DNA of 64,000 nucleotides from Terrimonas ginsenosidimutans (GCF_022012415.1 NZ_JAKLTR010000010.1:124001-188000); one strand, 5' to 3'. Counted from the stretch's first letter, positions 43,649-52,765 are shown. A program made the numbers and translations. Notes: generated by a model not told the origin, from the sequence alone.

Positions 43649-44406
43649 TCTCCTAACCATTTCCGGAATCTTGCAGCCCGCAACCTGCTTATAATGATCT
43701 CTTCATACGGGAGAGGATTCACCTGGACCTTAAGTTTTCCGCTGAACCATGCATGTACTTTTTCTATCGTGGAATAATTCAAGATGAATTGCCTGTTCAC
43801 TCTGAAAAAATCAGTTCCGTTAATATCTGCTTCTATTTCATCGAGTCGTTTGTCAATGACGAGATCTTCATTTCGTCTCGTTTTAATATACTGTAATTTC
43901 CCCTTTGTATAAAAATAGGCAATGTCATTCGCTGCTACTGAAATATACCTTGTGCCGGACTTTGCCAGAAATCTTTCCCTTGCACTGGTCTTGGATGAGA
44001 TATTATCAAGTATGCAAGCCAGTTCCCGCTGTAGTGAAGGCTTGGACAGGCTATGCCATTTTTTGTACTTATGAATCGCAGCTTCAAGCGCATCTTTTTG
44101 CAATGGCTTTAACAGGTAGTCGACGCTGTTGAATCTGAATGCTTTCAATGCGGATTCCTTGCAGGCGCTGATGAAGATCACAGGAGTTTCCGTACATGCC
44201 TCCCGGAATATTTCAACCTGAGGATCCTGCTCAGCGGATATGTCAACAAATATCAGGTCGATATCTTTCGATGCTTTCAGATAATTTGTACCGGTCTCCA
44301 TATTGTCGATCACATCAACAACGTGCACTTCATGGTCAACCTCTACCAGCATTTCTTTCAAACGACGGACAGATAATGGTTCTTCTTCGATTACAAGTAC
44401 TTTCAT
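43645..44406 (-). CDS. LytTR-family response regulator with atypical acidic pocket
   Basis: ATG at 44406 (MKVLVIEEEPLSVRRLKEML) begins the receiver domain; the frame extends 12 residues upstream to 44442, but this adds nothing conserved. The usual Asp pair of receivers is replaced by Glu residues (VIEEEP), while the acceptor Asp (LIFVDIS), the switch Ser (FISACKE) and the Lys (YLLKP) remain. The LytTR domain (about 150-253) contains ISVAANDIAYFYTKGKLQYI and FFRVNRQFILN. It is convergent with the LytS-type kinase on its left, probably its partner. The changed acidic pocket may alter metal binding or phosphorylation. Confidence 0.9.
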   Translation of the reverse strand: MKVLVIEEEPLSVRRLKEMLVEVDHEVHVVDVIDNMETGTNYLKASKDIDLIFVDISAEQDPQVEIFREACTETPVIFISACKESALKAFRFNSVDYLLKPLQKDALEAAIHKYKKWHSLSKPSLQRELACILDNISSKTSARERFLAKSGTRYISVAANDIAYFYTKGKLQYIKTRRNEDLVIDKRLDEIEADINGTDFFRVNRQFILNYSTIEKVHAWFSGKLKVQVNPLPYEEIIISRLRAARFRKWLGE

Positions 44407-44707
44407 GAGAAGTCGGTTTAAGTTTCGCAGATTAACAACCAAACTTAATATCGGCTACGGGTTAATGCTTAGCTTTTCCGCCGGAATGCTTTATTCGTCG
44501 ACGAAAAAAACAAATCCGCTGTATATGGTTTTTCTTAACAAAAAAGCGCCTGACAATATGGTGTAAAGACCCGTTGCATCAGGAGATCAAAAATTCCAGG
44601 ATCATGAAATAAGGAGATCACACAGATTGGCAGGGTTATAAGGCAATTCGTCGACAATACCATCGCGTCATACGGGTGGTACTGTTAATTTTAATTCAAA
44701 CAGACAG

Positions 44708-45436
44708 ATGACACTAAAAAAAGTACTGATCATTGATGATGAAGAAGCATCAAGAACGATCATCCGCCAATACCTGGAAGATCATCCTGAGATAGAGATC
44801 GCCGGCGAATGTCATAATGGGATCGAAGCAGTGACCCTCATCGATGAAGTTGAACCTGATCTTGTATTTCTTGATATACAAATGCCCGGCTGCAGTGGCT
44901 TCCAGGTACTTCGAAAGATCATACACGTACCTCAGATCATTTTTTCAACAGCCTTTGATCGCTATGCGTTAAAAGCATTTGACTCCAATGCAGTGGATTA
45001 CCTGCTGAAACCTTATACAAAGGAAAGATTTGAACAAGCCCTTAGTAAAATAATTCGCCAGGGAAATTCCACGGAAAGCATCCAGAATCTTGCACAAAGC
45101 ACCGGCAGTGTTTATTATGACAAGATCCTCCTTGAGAACGGCAATAAGATGATCAGCATACATATTTCTGATATCACCTATCTTGAAGCTGAAAAGGATT
45201 ATACACGCGTCTTTACAAACGACAAAAACTACCTGAGTAATTTCGGCATAAGCATCATTGAGCAAAAATTGAATCCTTCTAACTTCACACGTATTCACCG
45301 TTCGCATATCATCAACATCAATCAGATCCATGAAGTATACCGCGAGAATGGTGATACTTATCTTGTATTGAAAACGCAGCAATTATTTAAGGTGAGCAAA
45401 AGTTATACGGATAACATCAGGAAGATGATGTACTAG
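44708..45436 (+). CDS. Orphan LytTR response regulator A
   Basis: The receiver domain has LIIDDEEAS, the acceptor Asp near residue 56 (VFLDIQMPG), the Thr in FSTAFDR and the Lys in YLLKP. The LytTR domain (about 140-242) reads ISDITYLEAEKDYTRVFTN and FTRIHRSHIININ and ends KMMY. No kinase gene is adjacent in the same direction, so it is an orphan. It is strikingly similar to the regulator at 56950-57696. The 265-base gap before it contains TTCGTCG motifs at 44494 and 44647 and no other feature. Confidence 0.93.
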   Translation: MTLKKVLIIDDEEASRTIIRQYLEDHPEIEIAGECHNGIEAVTLIDEVEPDLVFLDIQMPGCSGFQVLRKIIHVPQIIFSTAFDRYALKAFDSNAVDYLLKPYTKERFEQALSKIIRQGNSTESIQNLAQSTGSVYYDKILLENGNKMISIHISDITYLEAEKDYTRVFTNDKNYLSNFGISIIEQKLNPSNFTRIHRSHIININQIHEVYRENGDTYLVLKTQQLFKVSKSYTDNIRKMMY

Positions 45437-45515
45437 GGAGCCATTCCTTAGCATTGATCTTGCAGGTGTTTGCAAAAGTTTGCGGGGCCCATGTGAGCAC
45501 AGGTAAAGTTTTCAA

Positions 45516-46496
45516 TTATTTTGCGCCTGCCTTTGTCAGGATTTGTTGAATTTCTGCATGTCCTCTTTTCTTTGCCCATCCCAGTGGTGTAGACCACACT
45601 GCACCTGCTTTGCCTGGATCAGCACCTTGAGTAAGGAAGTATTGCACCATGGCAGTATATCCCCATCTTGCCGCCATTCCTAACGGCGTGGATTGATATT
45701 CTTCATCAAGTGCATTTATGTCAGCACCGTGTTTTAAAAGTAGTTCCGCTTTGTATGAATTTCCTTTCTGCGCCATATCATGAAGAATGGTAACATGATG
45801 CCAACTCATTGTATTAGCGTTCATTCCTTTTTCCATCATGCAGGCTGCACCGTCGTCATGCTCAAAATAATAAAACTGTGTCCATTTAAGTATGTCAGGA
45901 ACTTTTGCACCATAGCTTGTCAACAAGTCAATCATTGCACGATTGTTTTCTTTTGCAGCGAAAGTTAAAATCCCCTCACCCCAAAAATAAGTTTCATCAT
46001 TTACAAGTTCTGGATATCGTTTCAAAATTTCCTCTGTCTTTTCCAAATCTTCCTCATAAACTGCTTTTTCAAATTCTTTTTGTTCTTCCGTTCTGTTATA
46101 AAAAATTTCTCCGTTGTCACCTTTGAATTTATGCAATGAGCTGTCGGCAGCATATTCATTCAATAAGGCTACGATTTCATTGTAGCCTCTATCTTGTGCA
46201 ACAACTTGCAGTGATTCCTGGAAGGGATAAATTTTATATCGAGCATCATGTGCTCCATGTGCCAATAAAAATCTGACTAAATCTATATGCCCTTCCCGTA
46301 CAGCAAAATGAATAGGGGGAGTGTAGTTGTATTGGGCATAAATTAATTCCGGGCATTCTTCAACCATTTTCTTTACTGTGTACAAGTCACCAACCTTACT
46401 TGCAGCTAAAACTTCCCACACTTTTGTCGTGGTAGAAAGTACATCATTGGAAAGTTTCATTGGCAAGTCCCGCTTTAAATCGTTTGGTTGTATCAT
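45516..46496 (-). CDS. Ankyrin-repeat protein
   Basis: The protein has 326 residues without a signal peptide or membrane segment. Ankyrin repeats are visible as TPPIHFAVREGHIDLVRFLL (residues 60-79), LTFAAKENNRAMIDLL, TILHDMAQKGNSYKAELLL, STPLGMAARWGYTAMVQYFL and STPLGWAKKRGHAEIQQIL. It should bind another protein, but the partner is unknown. Base composition is A/T-richer than its neighbours, which could mean a different history. It is convergent with the orphan regulator and is followed upstream by a gene-free region. Confidence 0.85.
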   Translation of the reverse strand: MIQPNDLKRDLPMKLSNDVLSTTTKVWEVLAASKVGDLYTVKKMVEECPELIYAQYNYTPPIHFAVREGHIDLVRFLLAHGAHDARYKIYPFQESLQVVAQDRGYNEIVALLNEYAADSSLHKFKGDNGEIFYNRTEEQKEFEKAVYEEDLEKTEEILKRYPELVNDETYFWGEGILTFAAKENNRAMIDLLTSYGAKVPDILKWTQFYYFEHDDGAACMMEKGMNANTMSWHHVTILHDMAQKGNSYKAELLLKHGADINALDEEYQSTPLGMAARWGYTAMVQYFLTQGADPGKAGAVWSTPLGWAKKRGHAEIQQILTKAGAK

Positions 46497-47214
46497 GTCT
46501 TGAATTTCGGGTCTGTTTTAAAATGACACACTACACTTGCATTGCAGTAACCTTAATGCTGTAATACGGCTAATTTAGCATTACTTGGGTAATAATAACA
46601 GAAACAGTTTTATTTGATTTATCCTCGCCTAACAAATACTTGATGAAAAACCAATCAGCAAAGCTGTCAACAAAAAGTTGCTGGAAGCTATAAAAGTCAA
46701 GAACCAGTGGACCTTAGAAATTTGCTTCCTGAAGCAAGTTTTCCCGGTCGCAACGATAGTGCACCATTCTTTATACAGGAAACTAAAGAGCGAAGTGGCA
46801 AAAAGTTGCCTTAGCCGGCACAGCAATCAACCCTGAATATTTTCCGGCGAATTCTTTTTTCTACAGACGCCTTGCTCTCCATTTCTAGCCATATTTTCCT
46901 CAGCCTTGTTCTTTTCTATGTCGACCACAGCGCAGGAGGGTGCTACTTTTTTGCATCAATATGAAAAAGTAGATCGGCATTTTGAGAATCTCCCCCGAAA
47001 CACTGCTCCGGCAAGGGCCCCCTGTTAAGGTTTCGGGCAAATTGGTTTAATTCAGGCCCGGCAGGGCTCCAACCGTCACGGCTTGCGAAACACTTCCATA
47101 AAATCTTCTACCCCCACGTATCAGTTTCCCCAAAATTAAAAAAGGGGCATTATATTAGCTTTCAATACCTTAAGTCCCTAAACAAATTTTTAACACCCCA
47201 TTTTTGTAAAAAAA
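46497..47214. other. Gene-free region with a stem-loop
   Basis: About 720 bases without a supported gene. A frame open from about 46630 to 46832 on the plus strand encodes a protein-like, Lys-rich sequence but has no ATG, so it may be a gene remnant. CCCGAAAC (46994-47001) and GTTTCGGG (47040-47047) form a perfect eight-base stem around a 38-base loop. The region is A/T-rich and holds no repeat of the families seen elsewhere. Confidence 0.45.
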
Positions 47215-47247
47215 TTTGTTTCGGACTTAAAAACAACATTAACTTTG
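47215..47247 (+). promoter_or_regulatory. Promoter of the TetR gene
   Basis: TTTG (47215-47218) and TAACTTTG (47240-47247) match the TTTG and TAnnTTTG elements with a 21-base spacer. The start of transcription would fall inside the operator at 47248-47260. Confidence 0.7.
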
Positions 47248-47260
47248 CTAACGGTGTTAG
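47248..47260. promoter_or_regulatory. TetR-type operator 1 (autoregulation)
   Basis: CTAAC-GGT-GTTAG is a perfect inverted repeat just after the -7 element of the TetR promoter. The core TAACNRTGTTA recurs at 47905 and 48035, before the efflux operon. Confidence 0.7.
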
Positions 47261-47276
47261 GTAAAACACAAGAGAT

Positions 47277-47882
47277 ATGGGAATTGCAGAAAGACGTTTA
47301 AGACAAAAAGATGAGGTAAGGTCCAGTATACTGGAAACAGCCTGGAACATCGTTCGTGAAGAAGGATGGCAGTCTCTGTCTATCCGCAAGATCGCTGACG
47401 CGATTGAATACAGCGTCCCCGTCATCTATGATCACTTCGCTAATAAAGAAGCCATCCTGCTGGAATTCGGTAAGCAGGGTTTCAACCTTCTTGCCAGTAA
47501 AATGGAAGAAGCGAAGAAAACGACCGAAGAACCTGGCGAACAATTAAAAGCAATGGCCGATGCATACTGGAACTTTGCTTTCAGGAATAAAGAATATTAT
47601 CAGTTGATGTTTGGTCTCGGCATCGCCTGTTGTGAAACCGATAAGTGCCTGCCGGGGACGATCACCTTCCGCGATCTAGTTATGGAGCCTATCTCCAGAC
47701 TGCTCGCAGAGAATACAAATAAGCAGATCAATGGTTGTTTGAAATACCACACTTTCTGGTCTGTGATGCACGGATTAATCTCAATAAAAATGACCGCGAA
47801 TACCGCCGAAGTTGCGGATGAATTAAACAAAATGGTACTCGACGATGCTATTGATGGATTTATCAGGAACCTGAAGGGATAG
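47277..47882 (+). CDS. TetR/AcrR-family repressor of the efflux operon
   Basis: The N-terminal helix-turn-helix (about 15-60) reads ILETAWNIVREEGWQSLSIR then KIADAIEYSVPVIYDHFANK, the classic TetR DNA-binding domain. The remaining helical domain (70-201) binds the inducer and includes two close cysteines (ACCETDKC). The length of 201 residues is normal. It lies upstream of MFP, RND and outer-membrane-factor genes on the same strand. Matching palindromes in its own promoter and before the efflux genes suggest that it represses both. A hairpin at its stop codon separates it from the next gene. Confidence 0.93.
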   Translation: MGIAERRLRQKDEVRSSILETAWNIVREEGWQSLSIRKIADAIEYSVPVIYDHFANKEAILLEFGKQGFNLLASKMEEAKKTTEEPGEQLKAMADAYWNFAFRNKEYYQLMFGLGIACCETDKCLPGTITFRDLVMEPISRLLAENTNKQINGCLKYHTFWSVMHGLISIKMTANTAEVADELNKMVLDDAIDGFIRNLKG

Positions 47883-47893
47883 CCCTTTTTTTT
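47874..47893 (+). terminator. Intrinsic terminator at the end of the TetR gene
   Basis: AAGGG (47874-47878) pairs with CCCTT (47883-47887) around a four-base loop that includes part of the stop codon. A run of T residues to 47893 follows. The stem is short. Confidence 0.6.
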
Positions 47894-47904
47894 GCCCGAA
47901 AGGT

Positions 47905-47915
47905 TAACGATGTTA
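47905..47915. promoter_or_regulatory. TetR-type operator 2
   Basis: TAAC-GAT-GTTA matches the core of operator 1. It lies 130 bases before the MFP gene. Confidence 0.6.
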
Positions 47916-48033
47916 GGAAAGATAGTGACGTTATAACTGATTGTCAGCCAGCCTGCAACCGCCCACCCTCGGGTGCAGATCCAAATTTTTTAGTCAATTA
48001 TTCAGTAACTGGAAAGTGACCCCGCTTTCCTTA

Positions 48034-48046
48034 ATAACAGTGTTAT
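48034..48046. promoter_or_regulatory. TetR-type operator 3 overlapping the MFP start
   Basis: ATAAC-AGT-GTTAT is a perfect inverted repeat whose right half includes the first two bases of the ATG at 48045. Bound repressor would block the start of the efflux operon. Confidence 0.65.
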
Positions 48047-49247
48047 GCAACAAAAAGTCAACAACCAAACCCGCAACACCGCGTCTCCAGCGACACGGAA
48101 TCTGATCATTTTCATTTGGGGCCTTATCGTCGCAACTGCATTATACGCCTGCAATTCATCTGCCGGTGCACCAGCAGGGCAACAAGCTGCTCCGGCATTA
48201 CCTGTAGTGTCGCTTCAACAAGCGCCTGCTACAACTTACCAGGAATTCAATGCCTCGCTCGAAGGAAGCCAGGATATCGAAATACGTCCTCAGGTGGATG
48301 GCTATCTTGACAGGATCCTGGTTGATGAAGGTGCTTATGTAAAAAAAGGTCAGGCACTCTTTCAGATCAATACCCGTCCTTACCAGGAACAATTGAATAC
48401 CGCACGTGCAAGCCTTGCAAGTGCAAAAGCAAACCTTCTGAATGCTGAGATCAATGTTTCCAAACTGGCTCCGCTGGTTCAGAATAACATCGTATCAGAT
48501 GTTCAATTGAAAACAGCACAGGCTGTACATGATGCCGCAGCAGCGCAGGTTGCGCAGGCGGAAGCAGTCGTGCAAAGTGCTGTGATCAATCTAGGTTATA
48601 CAACTATTCACGCTCCGGTTGAAGGATATGTAGGAAGAATTCCTTTCCGTACAGGAAGCCTTGTTGGCGTCAGCACGCTGAATCCATTAACGGTTGTATC
48701 CTCTGTACGTGATGTTTATGCATACTTCTCCTTTACTGAAAAGGATTTCCTTTCATTTACACAGGAGTTTGCCGGTAAAACAGTGGAAGAAAAGATCAAA
48801 CAATTCCCCGCAGTGGAGCTGGTAATGGCGGACGAATCGATCTATCCGTTAAAAGGAAAAGTTGAAACGGTAACAGGTCAGTTCAATAACAACAGCGGAA
48901 CGATCAGCTTCCGCGCAACTTTCGAAAATAAAGACGGGCTGCTTCGCTCTGGGAATACGGGCCGTATTCGTGTCCCACACGCAATGAATACAGCCCTTGC
49001 CATTCCACAGGAAAGCACTTTCGAACTGCAGGATAAAGTATTTGTATTCGCGGTAAGCGACAGCAACAAAGTTGTAAGTGTTCCGCTTCAGATCTCCGGT
49101 AAATCAGGTAACTACTATCTTGTCGAGAATGGCCTCAAACCAAACCAACGGATCGTGTTCTCCGGATTTGACAGATTAAGGGACGGCGCATTTATTCAAC
49201 CACAACTTATTTCATTAGACAGCATCATAAAATCAAGGCCTTTGTAA
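48045..49247 (+). CDS. RND efflux periplasmic adaptor (MFP) subunit
   Basis: This lipoprotein (400 residues) has a late signal helix (about 24-42) with lipobox ALYAC. It has the usual adaptor order: a lipoyl/barrel-sandwich half (IEIRPQVDGYLDRILVDEGA), an alpha-hairpin (about 105-165, rich in Ala), the second lipoyl half (GYTTIHAPVEGYVGRIPFR), and beta-barrel and membrane-proximal domains. It bridges the RND pump and the outer-membrane channel. The pump gene lies downstream after a 141-base gap with a hairpin-forming repeat. Operator 3 overlaps its start, so TetR control is likely. Confidence 0.95.
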   Translation: MQQKVNNQTRNTASPATRNLIIFIWGLIVATALYACNSSAGAPAGQQAAPALPVVSLQQAPATTYQEFNASLEGSQDIEIRPQVDGYLDRILVDEGAYVKKGQALFQINTRPYQEQLNTARASLASAKANLLNAEINVSKLAPLVQNNIVSDVQLKTAQAVHDAAAAQVAQAEAVVQSAVINLGYTTIHAPVEGYVGRIPFRTGSLVGVSTLNPLTVVSSVRDVYAYFSFTEKDFLSFTQEFAGKTVEEKIKQFPAVELVMADESIYPLKGKVETVTGQFNNNSGTISFRATFENKDGLLRSGNTGRIRVPHAMNTALAIPQESTFELQDKVFVFAVSDSNKVVSVPLQISGKSGNYYLVENGLKPNQRIVFSGFDRLRDGAFIQPQLISLDSIIKSRPL

Positions 49248-49255
49248 GACAAATT

Positions 49256-49346
49256 AAAAAGTAAAAATTCAAAATTAAATACCAATAGAAAGGATACTCA
49301 CGCCAAGGCAGGAACTCAACTTTTTAATTTTGAATTTTTACTTTTT
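49256..49346. repeat. Perfect inverted repeat of AAAAGTA-type units
   Basis: A 24-base left arm (49256-49279) is the exact inverse of 49323-49346, with a 43-base loop. The arms consist of AAAAAGTAAAAATTC-like units. It lies inside the efflux operon between adaptor and pump genes, so it should be transcribed and form a stable hairpin. A related element is at 59531-59616. Confidence 0.85.
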
Positions 49347-49388
49347 ACTTCTCTCTCATTTTCATTTTTCATTCGTTAACTCCTACTG

Positions 49389-52300
49389 ATGTTTAAAAAA
49401 TTTATAGAACGGCCCGTTCTGTCGACAGTTGTGTCGATACTACTAGCGCTGTTAGGTATTCTATCATTGTTCACACTTCCGGTTACTTTATTTCCGGACA
49501 TTGCTCCACCAACGGTTCAGGTAACCGCAACCTATCCGGGTGCTAATGCTGAAGTAGTGGCGAGAGCAGTTGCAACACCGATCGAGGAAGCGATCAATGG
49601 TGTGGAAGACATGACTTACATGACTTCTACATCGAGTAACGATGGTACTCTTGCGATCAACGTATATTTTAAACTTGGCACAAACCCTGACCTGGCTGCG
49701 GTGAACGTGCAGAACAGGGTATCAAAAGCAACCAGTCAGGTTCCACAGGAAGTAGTGCAGGCAGGTATCTCAACTCAAAAACAACAGAACAGTATGATCA
49801 TGGTGCCGCTTATCTACAGTGTAGACACGGCATATGATGAAACATTTCTGCAGAACTATGCCAAGATCAACATTATTCCCGAGATCCAGCGTGTGAACGG
49901 TGTTGGACAGGCACAGGTATTTGGTGCAAGAGATTACTCAATGCGTGTCTGGTTAAAACCTGACCGTCTTAATGCTTATAATTTATCTGTCCAGGATGTA
50001 TTGAAATCTATCCAGGAACAAAATATTGAAGCAGCGCCTGGCCGTTTTGGTCAGAGCAGTACTGCATCATTTGAATATGTGTTGAAATATAAAGGCAAGC
50101 TTTCAAAGAATGAAGAGTATGAGAACATTATCCTGCAAACTGCATCAGATGGTGGTGTGGTTCGCCTGAAAGATGTAGCGCGTGTTGAGTTTGGATCATT
50201 CTCTTATAGCGCGAATACCAAGATCGCCGGTCACCCGGGTATCGGCATCGCGATCTTCCAGACAGCGGGTTCAAACGCAAACGATATCCTCACAGAAGTA
50301 GACGCCGTATTGAAAAAATCGGCACTCTCCTTCCCTACCGGTGTGGAATACTTCAATATGTATAATGCGAAAGAATTCCTGGATGCATCTATCAGCCAGG
50401 TATTGCATACCCTGATCGAAGCATTCATACTGGTGTTTATCGTGGTGTTTATCTTCCTGCAGGATTTCAGATCAACGCTGATCCCTGCGATCGCTGTACC
50501 TGTTGCGATCCTCGGTACGTTCTTCTTCATGCAGGTCTTTGGATTCACGATCAACCTGCTTACACTTTTTGCACTGGTACTCGCAATTGGTATCGTGGTG
50601 GATGACGCCATCGTGGTGGTGGAAGCGGTGCACTCGAAAATGGAAAGAACAAAACTTAAAGCCAAGCAGGCAACTATTGAATCAATGAATGAGATCTCCG
50701 GTGCGATCATTTCTATCACACTGGTGATGACGGCGGTATTCGTTCCGGTTGCATTCATGCAGGGCCCGGCGGGTGTGTTCTATAAACAGTTCGCTTTTAC
50801 ACTTGGTGTTGCGATCCTGATCTCCGCACTGAACGCCCTTACGCTCAGTCCTGCTCTTTCTGCACTGTTCCTGCGTAATACACATGCCGATGAACATCAT
50901 ACTGGCCAGGCGAAGAAAGAAGGGTTTGGAAAAAGATTCTTCCGCGCATTTAATGCCGGCTTTAATGCCACCACCAATAAATATACAAAGAGCATTCAGT
51001 TCCTTTTCCGCAAGAAATGGGTGGCGTTGAGCGGTCTTGCACTGGTGACACTGGCAACAGTTTTCATGGTACGCAAAACACCAACAGGATTTATCCCTAC
51101 GGAAGACCAGGGCTTTATCATGTACTCACTAAATCTTCCTCCTGGTGCTTCGCTCGATCGTACCGGGAAAGTAATGGACAAGCTGGATAGCATCCTTGCA
51201 ACCGTTGAAGCAGTGGAAAGACGTGGTAACGTAGCCGGTTTGAATATCGTAGCGAATGCAAACAGTTCTTCTTTCGGCGTTGGCTTCATTCGTATGAAAT
51301 CAAAAGAAAAACGCGGTGCAAACAATACGATTGAAGGTGTAATGGGTGAGATCAATCAAAAGTTTGCTGCAGTCTCAGAAGGAACAGCATTCCTGTTCAT
51401 CTTCCCAACAGTGCAGGGCTTTGGTAACACCAGTGGATTTGAATTTATAGTGCAGGACAGGACCGGTGGTCCGCTGGATAAAATGGCCAATGTTTCGTAC
51501 GGCTTTATCGGTGAATTGATGAAACGCCCTGAGATTGCGTATGCATTCACCACGTTCAACACTGGTAACCCACAGTATATGCTTGACGTCAACGAAGAAA
51601 AGGCCAAACAGCTGGGTGTTTCTGTGAGCGACTTAATGCAGACATTGCAAGTGTACTACGGTAGCAGTTTCGCTTCAGACTTCAACCGTTTTGGTAAATT
51701 CTATCGAGTGATCGTACAGGCGGATATTGCTAATCGTACAGAAGAATCTTCCATGAATAGTGTATTCGTGAAGAACAGCAGAGGGGAAATGGTTCCGGCA
51801 AACGAGATTGTGACGTTAAAGCGTGTGTACGGCCCCGAAGTCGTAAACCGCAACAACCTGTTCAATGCAGTTACGATCAACGGTATGCCGAAACCGGGTT
51901 ACAGCTCCGGTGACGCCATCAAAGCGATACAGGAAGTAGCTGCCAGCTACCTGCCACGCGGATACTCTTACGAATGGACGGGCATGACCCGTGAAGAAAC
52001 GGGCTCAAGCACAGAAACAAGTTTGATCTTCCTGCTCAGCCTGGTATTTGTATATTTCCTGCTGGCCGCCCAGTATGAAAGTTACATTCTGCCACTTGCA
52101 GTGATACTGTCTGTGCCTACGGGTATATTCGGAGTGTTTGCCTTTATCAACTTAACAGGAATTGACAATAATATATATGTGCAGGTTGGTTTGATCATGC
52201 TCGTGGGTCTGTTAGCGAAAAATGCGATCCTGATCATTGAGTATGCAGTGCAACGGAGAAGAGCCGGCATGTCTCTCACGGACTCGGCGATCGAAGCAGC

Positions 52301-52550
52301 GAAACTTCGTCTGAGGCCGATCCTGATGACATCATTCGCCTTTATCGTGGGCCTGTTACCCCTCACCTGGGCAAGTGGTGGTTCAGCACTCGGCAACCGG
52401 TCAATTGGCACGGGTGCCTTAGGAGGAATGCTGACTGGCGTTATATTCGGCCTCTTCGTAATACCTGTTCTCTTTATCATCTTCCAGGGATTACACGAAA
52501 GAATAAACAAGAAGAAACCTGTTACAGAAGCAAGCCCGGCATTAACATAA
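49389..52550 (+). CDS. RND efflux pump permease (AcrB/MexB type)
   Basis: The inner-membrane pump (1053 residues) uses proton flow to expel drugs or other hydrophobic compounds. It has the HAE-1 pattern: helix 1 followed by FPDIAPPTVQVTATYPGANA, the two proton-relay Asp residues in GIVVDDAIVVVE (about 400-412), and a second half starting near residue 540 with TPTGFIPTEDQGF. Helices near the end include GLLAKNAILIIEYA. It forms a tripartite pump with the upstream adaptor and the downstream outer-membrane factor. Substrate range is not visible from sequence. Confidence 0.97.
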   Translation: MFKKFIERPVLSTVVSILLALLGILSLFTLPVTLFPDIAPPTVQVTATYPGANAEVVARAVATPIEEAINGVEDMTYMTSTSSNDGTLAINVYFKLGTNPDLAAVNVQNRVSKATSQVPQEVVQAGISTQKQQNSMIMVPLIYSVDTAYDETFLQNYAKINIIPEIQRVNGVGQAQVFGARDYSMRVWLKPDRLNAYNLSVQDVLKSIQEQNIEAAPGRFGQSSTASFEYVLKYKGKLSKNEEYENIILQTASDGGVVRLKDVARVEFGSFSYSANTKIAGHPGIGIAIFQTAGSNANDILTEVDAVLKKSALSFPTGVEYFNMYNAKEFLDASISQVLHTLIEAFILVFIVVFIFLQDFRSTLIPAIAVPVAILGTFFFMQVFGFTINLLTLFALVLAIGIVVDDAIVVVEAVHSKMERTKLKAKQATIESMNEISGAIISITLVMTAVFVPVAFMQGPAGVFYKQFAFTLGVAILISALNALTLSPALSALFLRNTHADEHHTGQAKKEGFGKRFFRAFNAGFNATTNKYTKSIQFLFRKKWVALSGLALVTLATVFMVRKTPTGFIPTEDQGFIMYSLNLPPGASLDRTGKVMDKLDSILATVEAVERRGNVAGLNIVANANSSSFGVGFIRMKSKEKRGANNTIEGVMGEINQKFAAVSEGTAFLFIFPTVQGFGNTSGFEFIVQDRTGGPLDKMANVSYGFIGELMKRPEIAYAFTTFNTGNPQYMLDVNEEKAKQLGVSVSDLMQTLQVYYGSSFASDFNRFGKFYRVIVQADIANRTEESSMNSVFVKNSRGEMVPANEIVTLKRVYGPEVVNRNNLFNAVTINGMPKPGYSSGDAIKAIQEVAASYLPRGYSYEWTGMTREETGSSTETSLIFLLSLVFVYFLLAAQYESYILPLAVILSVPTGIFGVFAFINLTGIDNNIYVQVGLIMLVGLLAKNAILIIEYAVQRRRAGMSLTDSAIEAAKLRLRPILMTSFAFIVGLLPLTWASGGSALGNRSIGTGALGGMLTGVIFGLFVIPVLFIIFQGLHERINKKKPVTEASPALT

Positions 52551-52552
52551 GA

Positions 52553-52687
52553 ATGGATTTAATAACAAATGAAACAGTGACGAAAATTATGACGACGCTT
52601 AAAACTTACGTTCTTGCTTTTTTCAGAAAGATCTGGAACAAACGCGGAACAGAAAATACGCAGAAGGGAATCGCCTTCGCGGATTAA
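52553..52687 (+). CDS. Possible leader-like small ORF (44 aa)
   Basis: ATG at 52553 lies two bases after the pump stop and the frame runs to TAA at 52685-52687; an inner ATG at 52589 would give 32 residues. The product is short, basic and has a hydrophobic core (MTTLKTYVLAFFRKIWNK). It sits just before a strong terminator that precedes the outer-membrane-factor gene. It could be a leader peptide or a small pump-associated protein, or a chance frame. No Shine-Dalgarno site is seen. Confidence 0.35.
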   Translation: MDLITNETVTKIMTTLKTYVLAFFRKIWNKRGTENTQKGIAFAD

Positions 52688-52712
52688 GAAAAACAAAAAC
52701 AAGGAAGAACGA

Positions 52713-52765
52713 CAGCCGTGTGATTGCAGAAAATGATCAGCGGGAAGCTCACACGGCTGGTTTTT
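52713..52765 (+). terminator. Strong intrinsic terminator inside the efflux cluster
   Basis: CAGCCGTGTGA (52713-52723) pairs perfectly with TCACACGGCTG (52749-52759), followed by G and five T residues (52761-52765). It lies only 26 bases before the outer-membrane-factor ATG. Confidence 0.85.
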
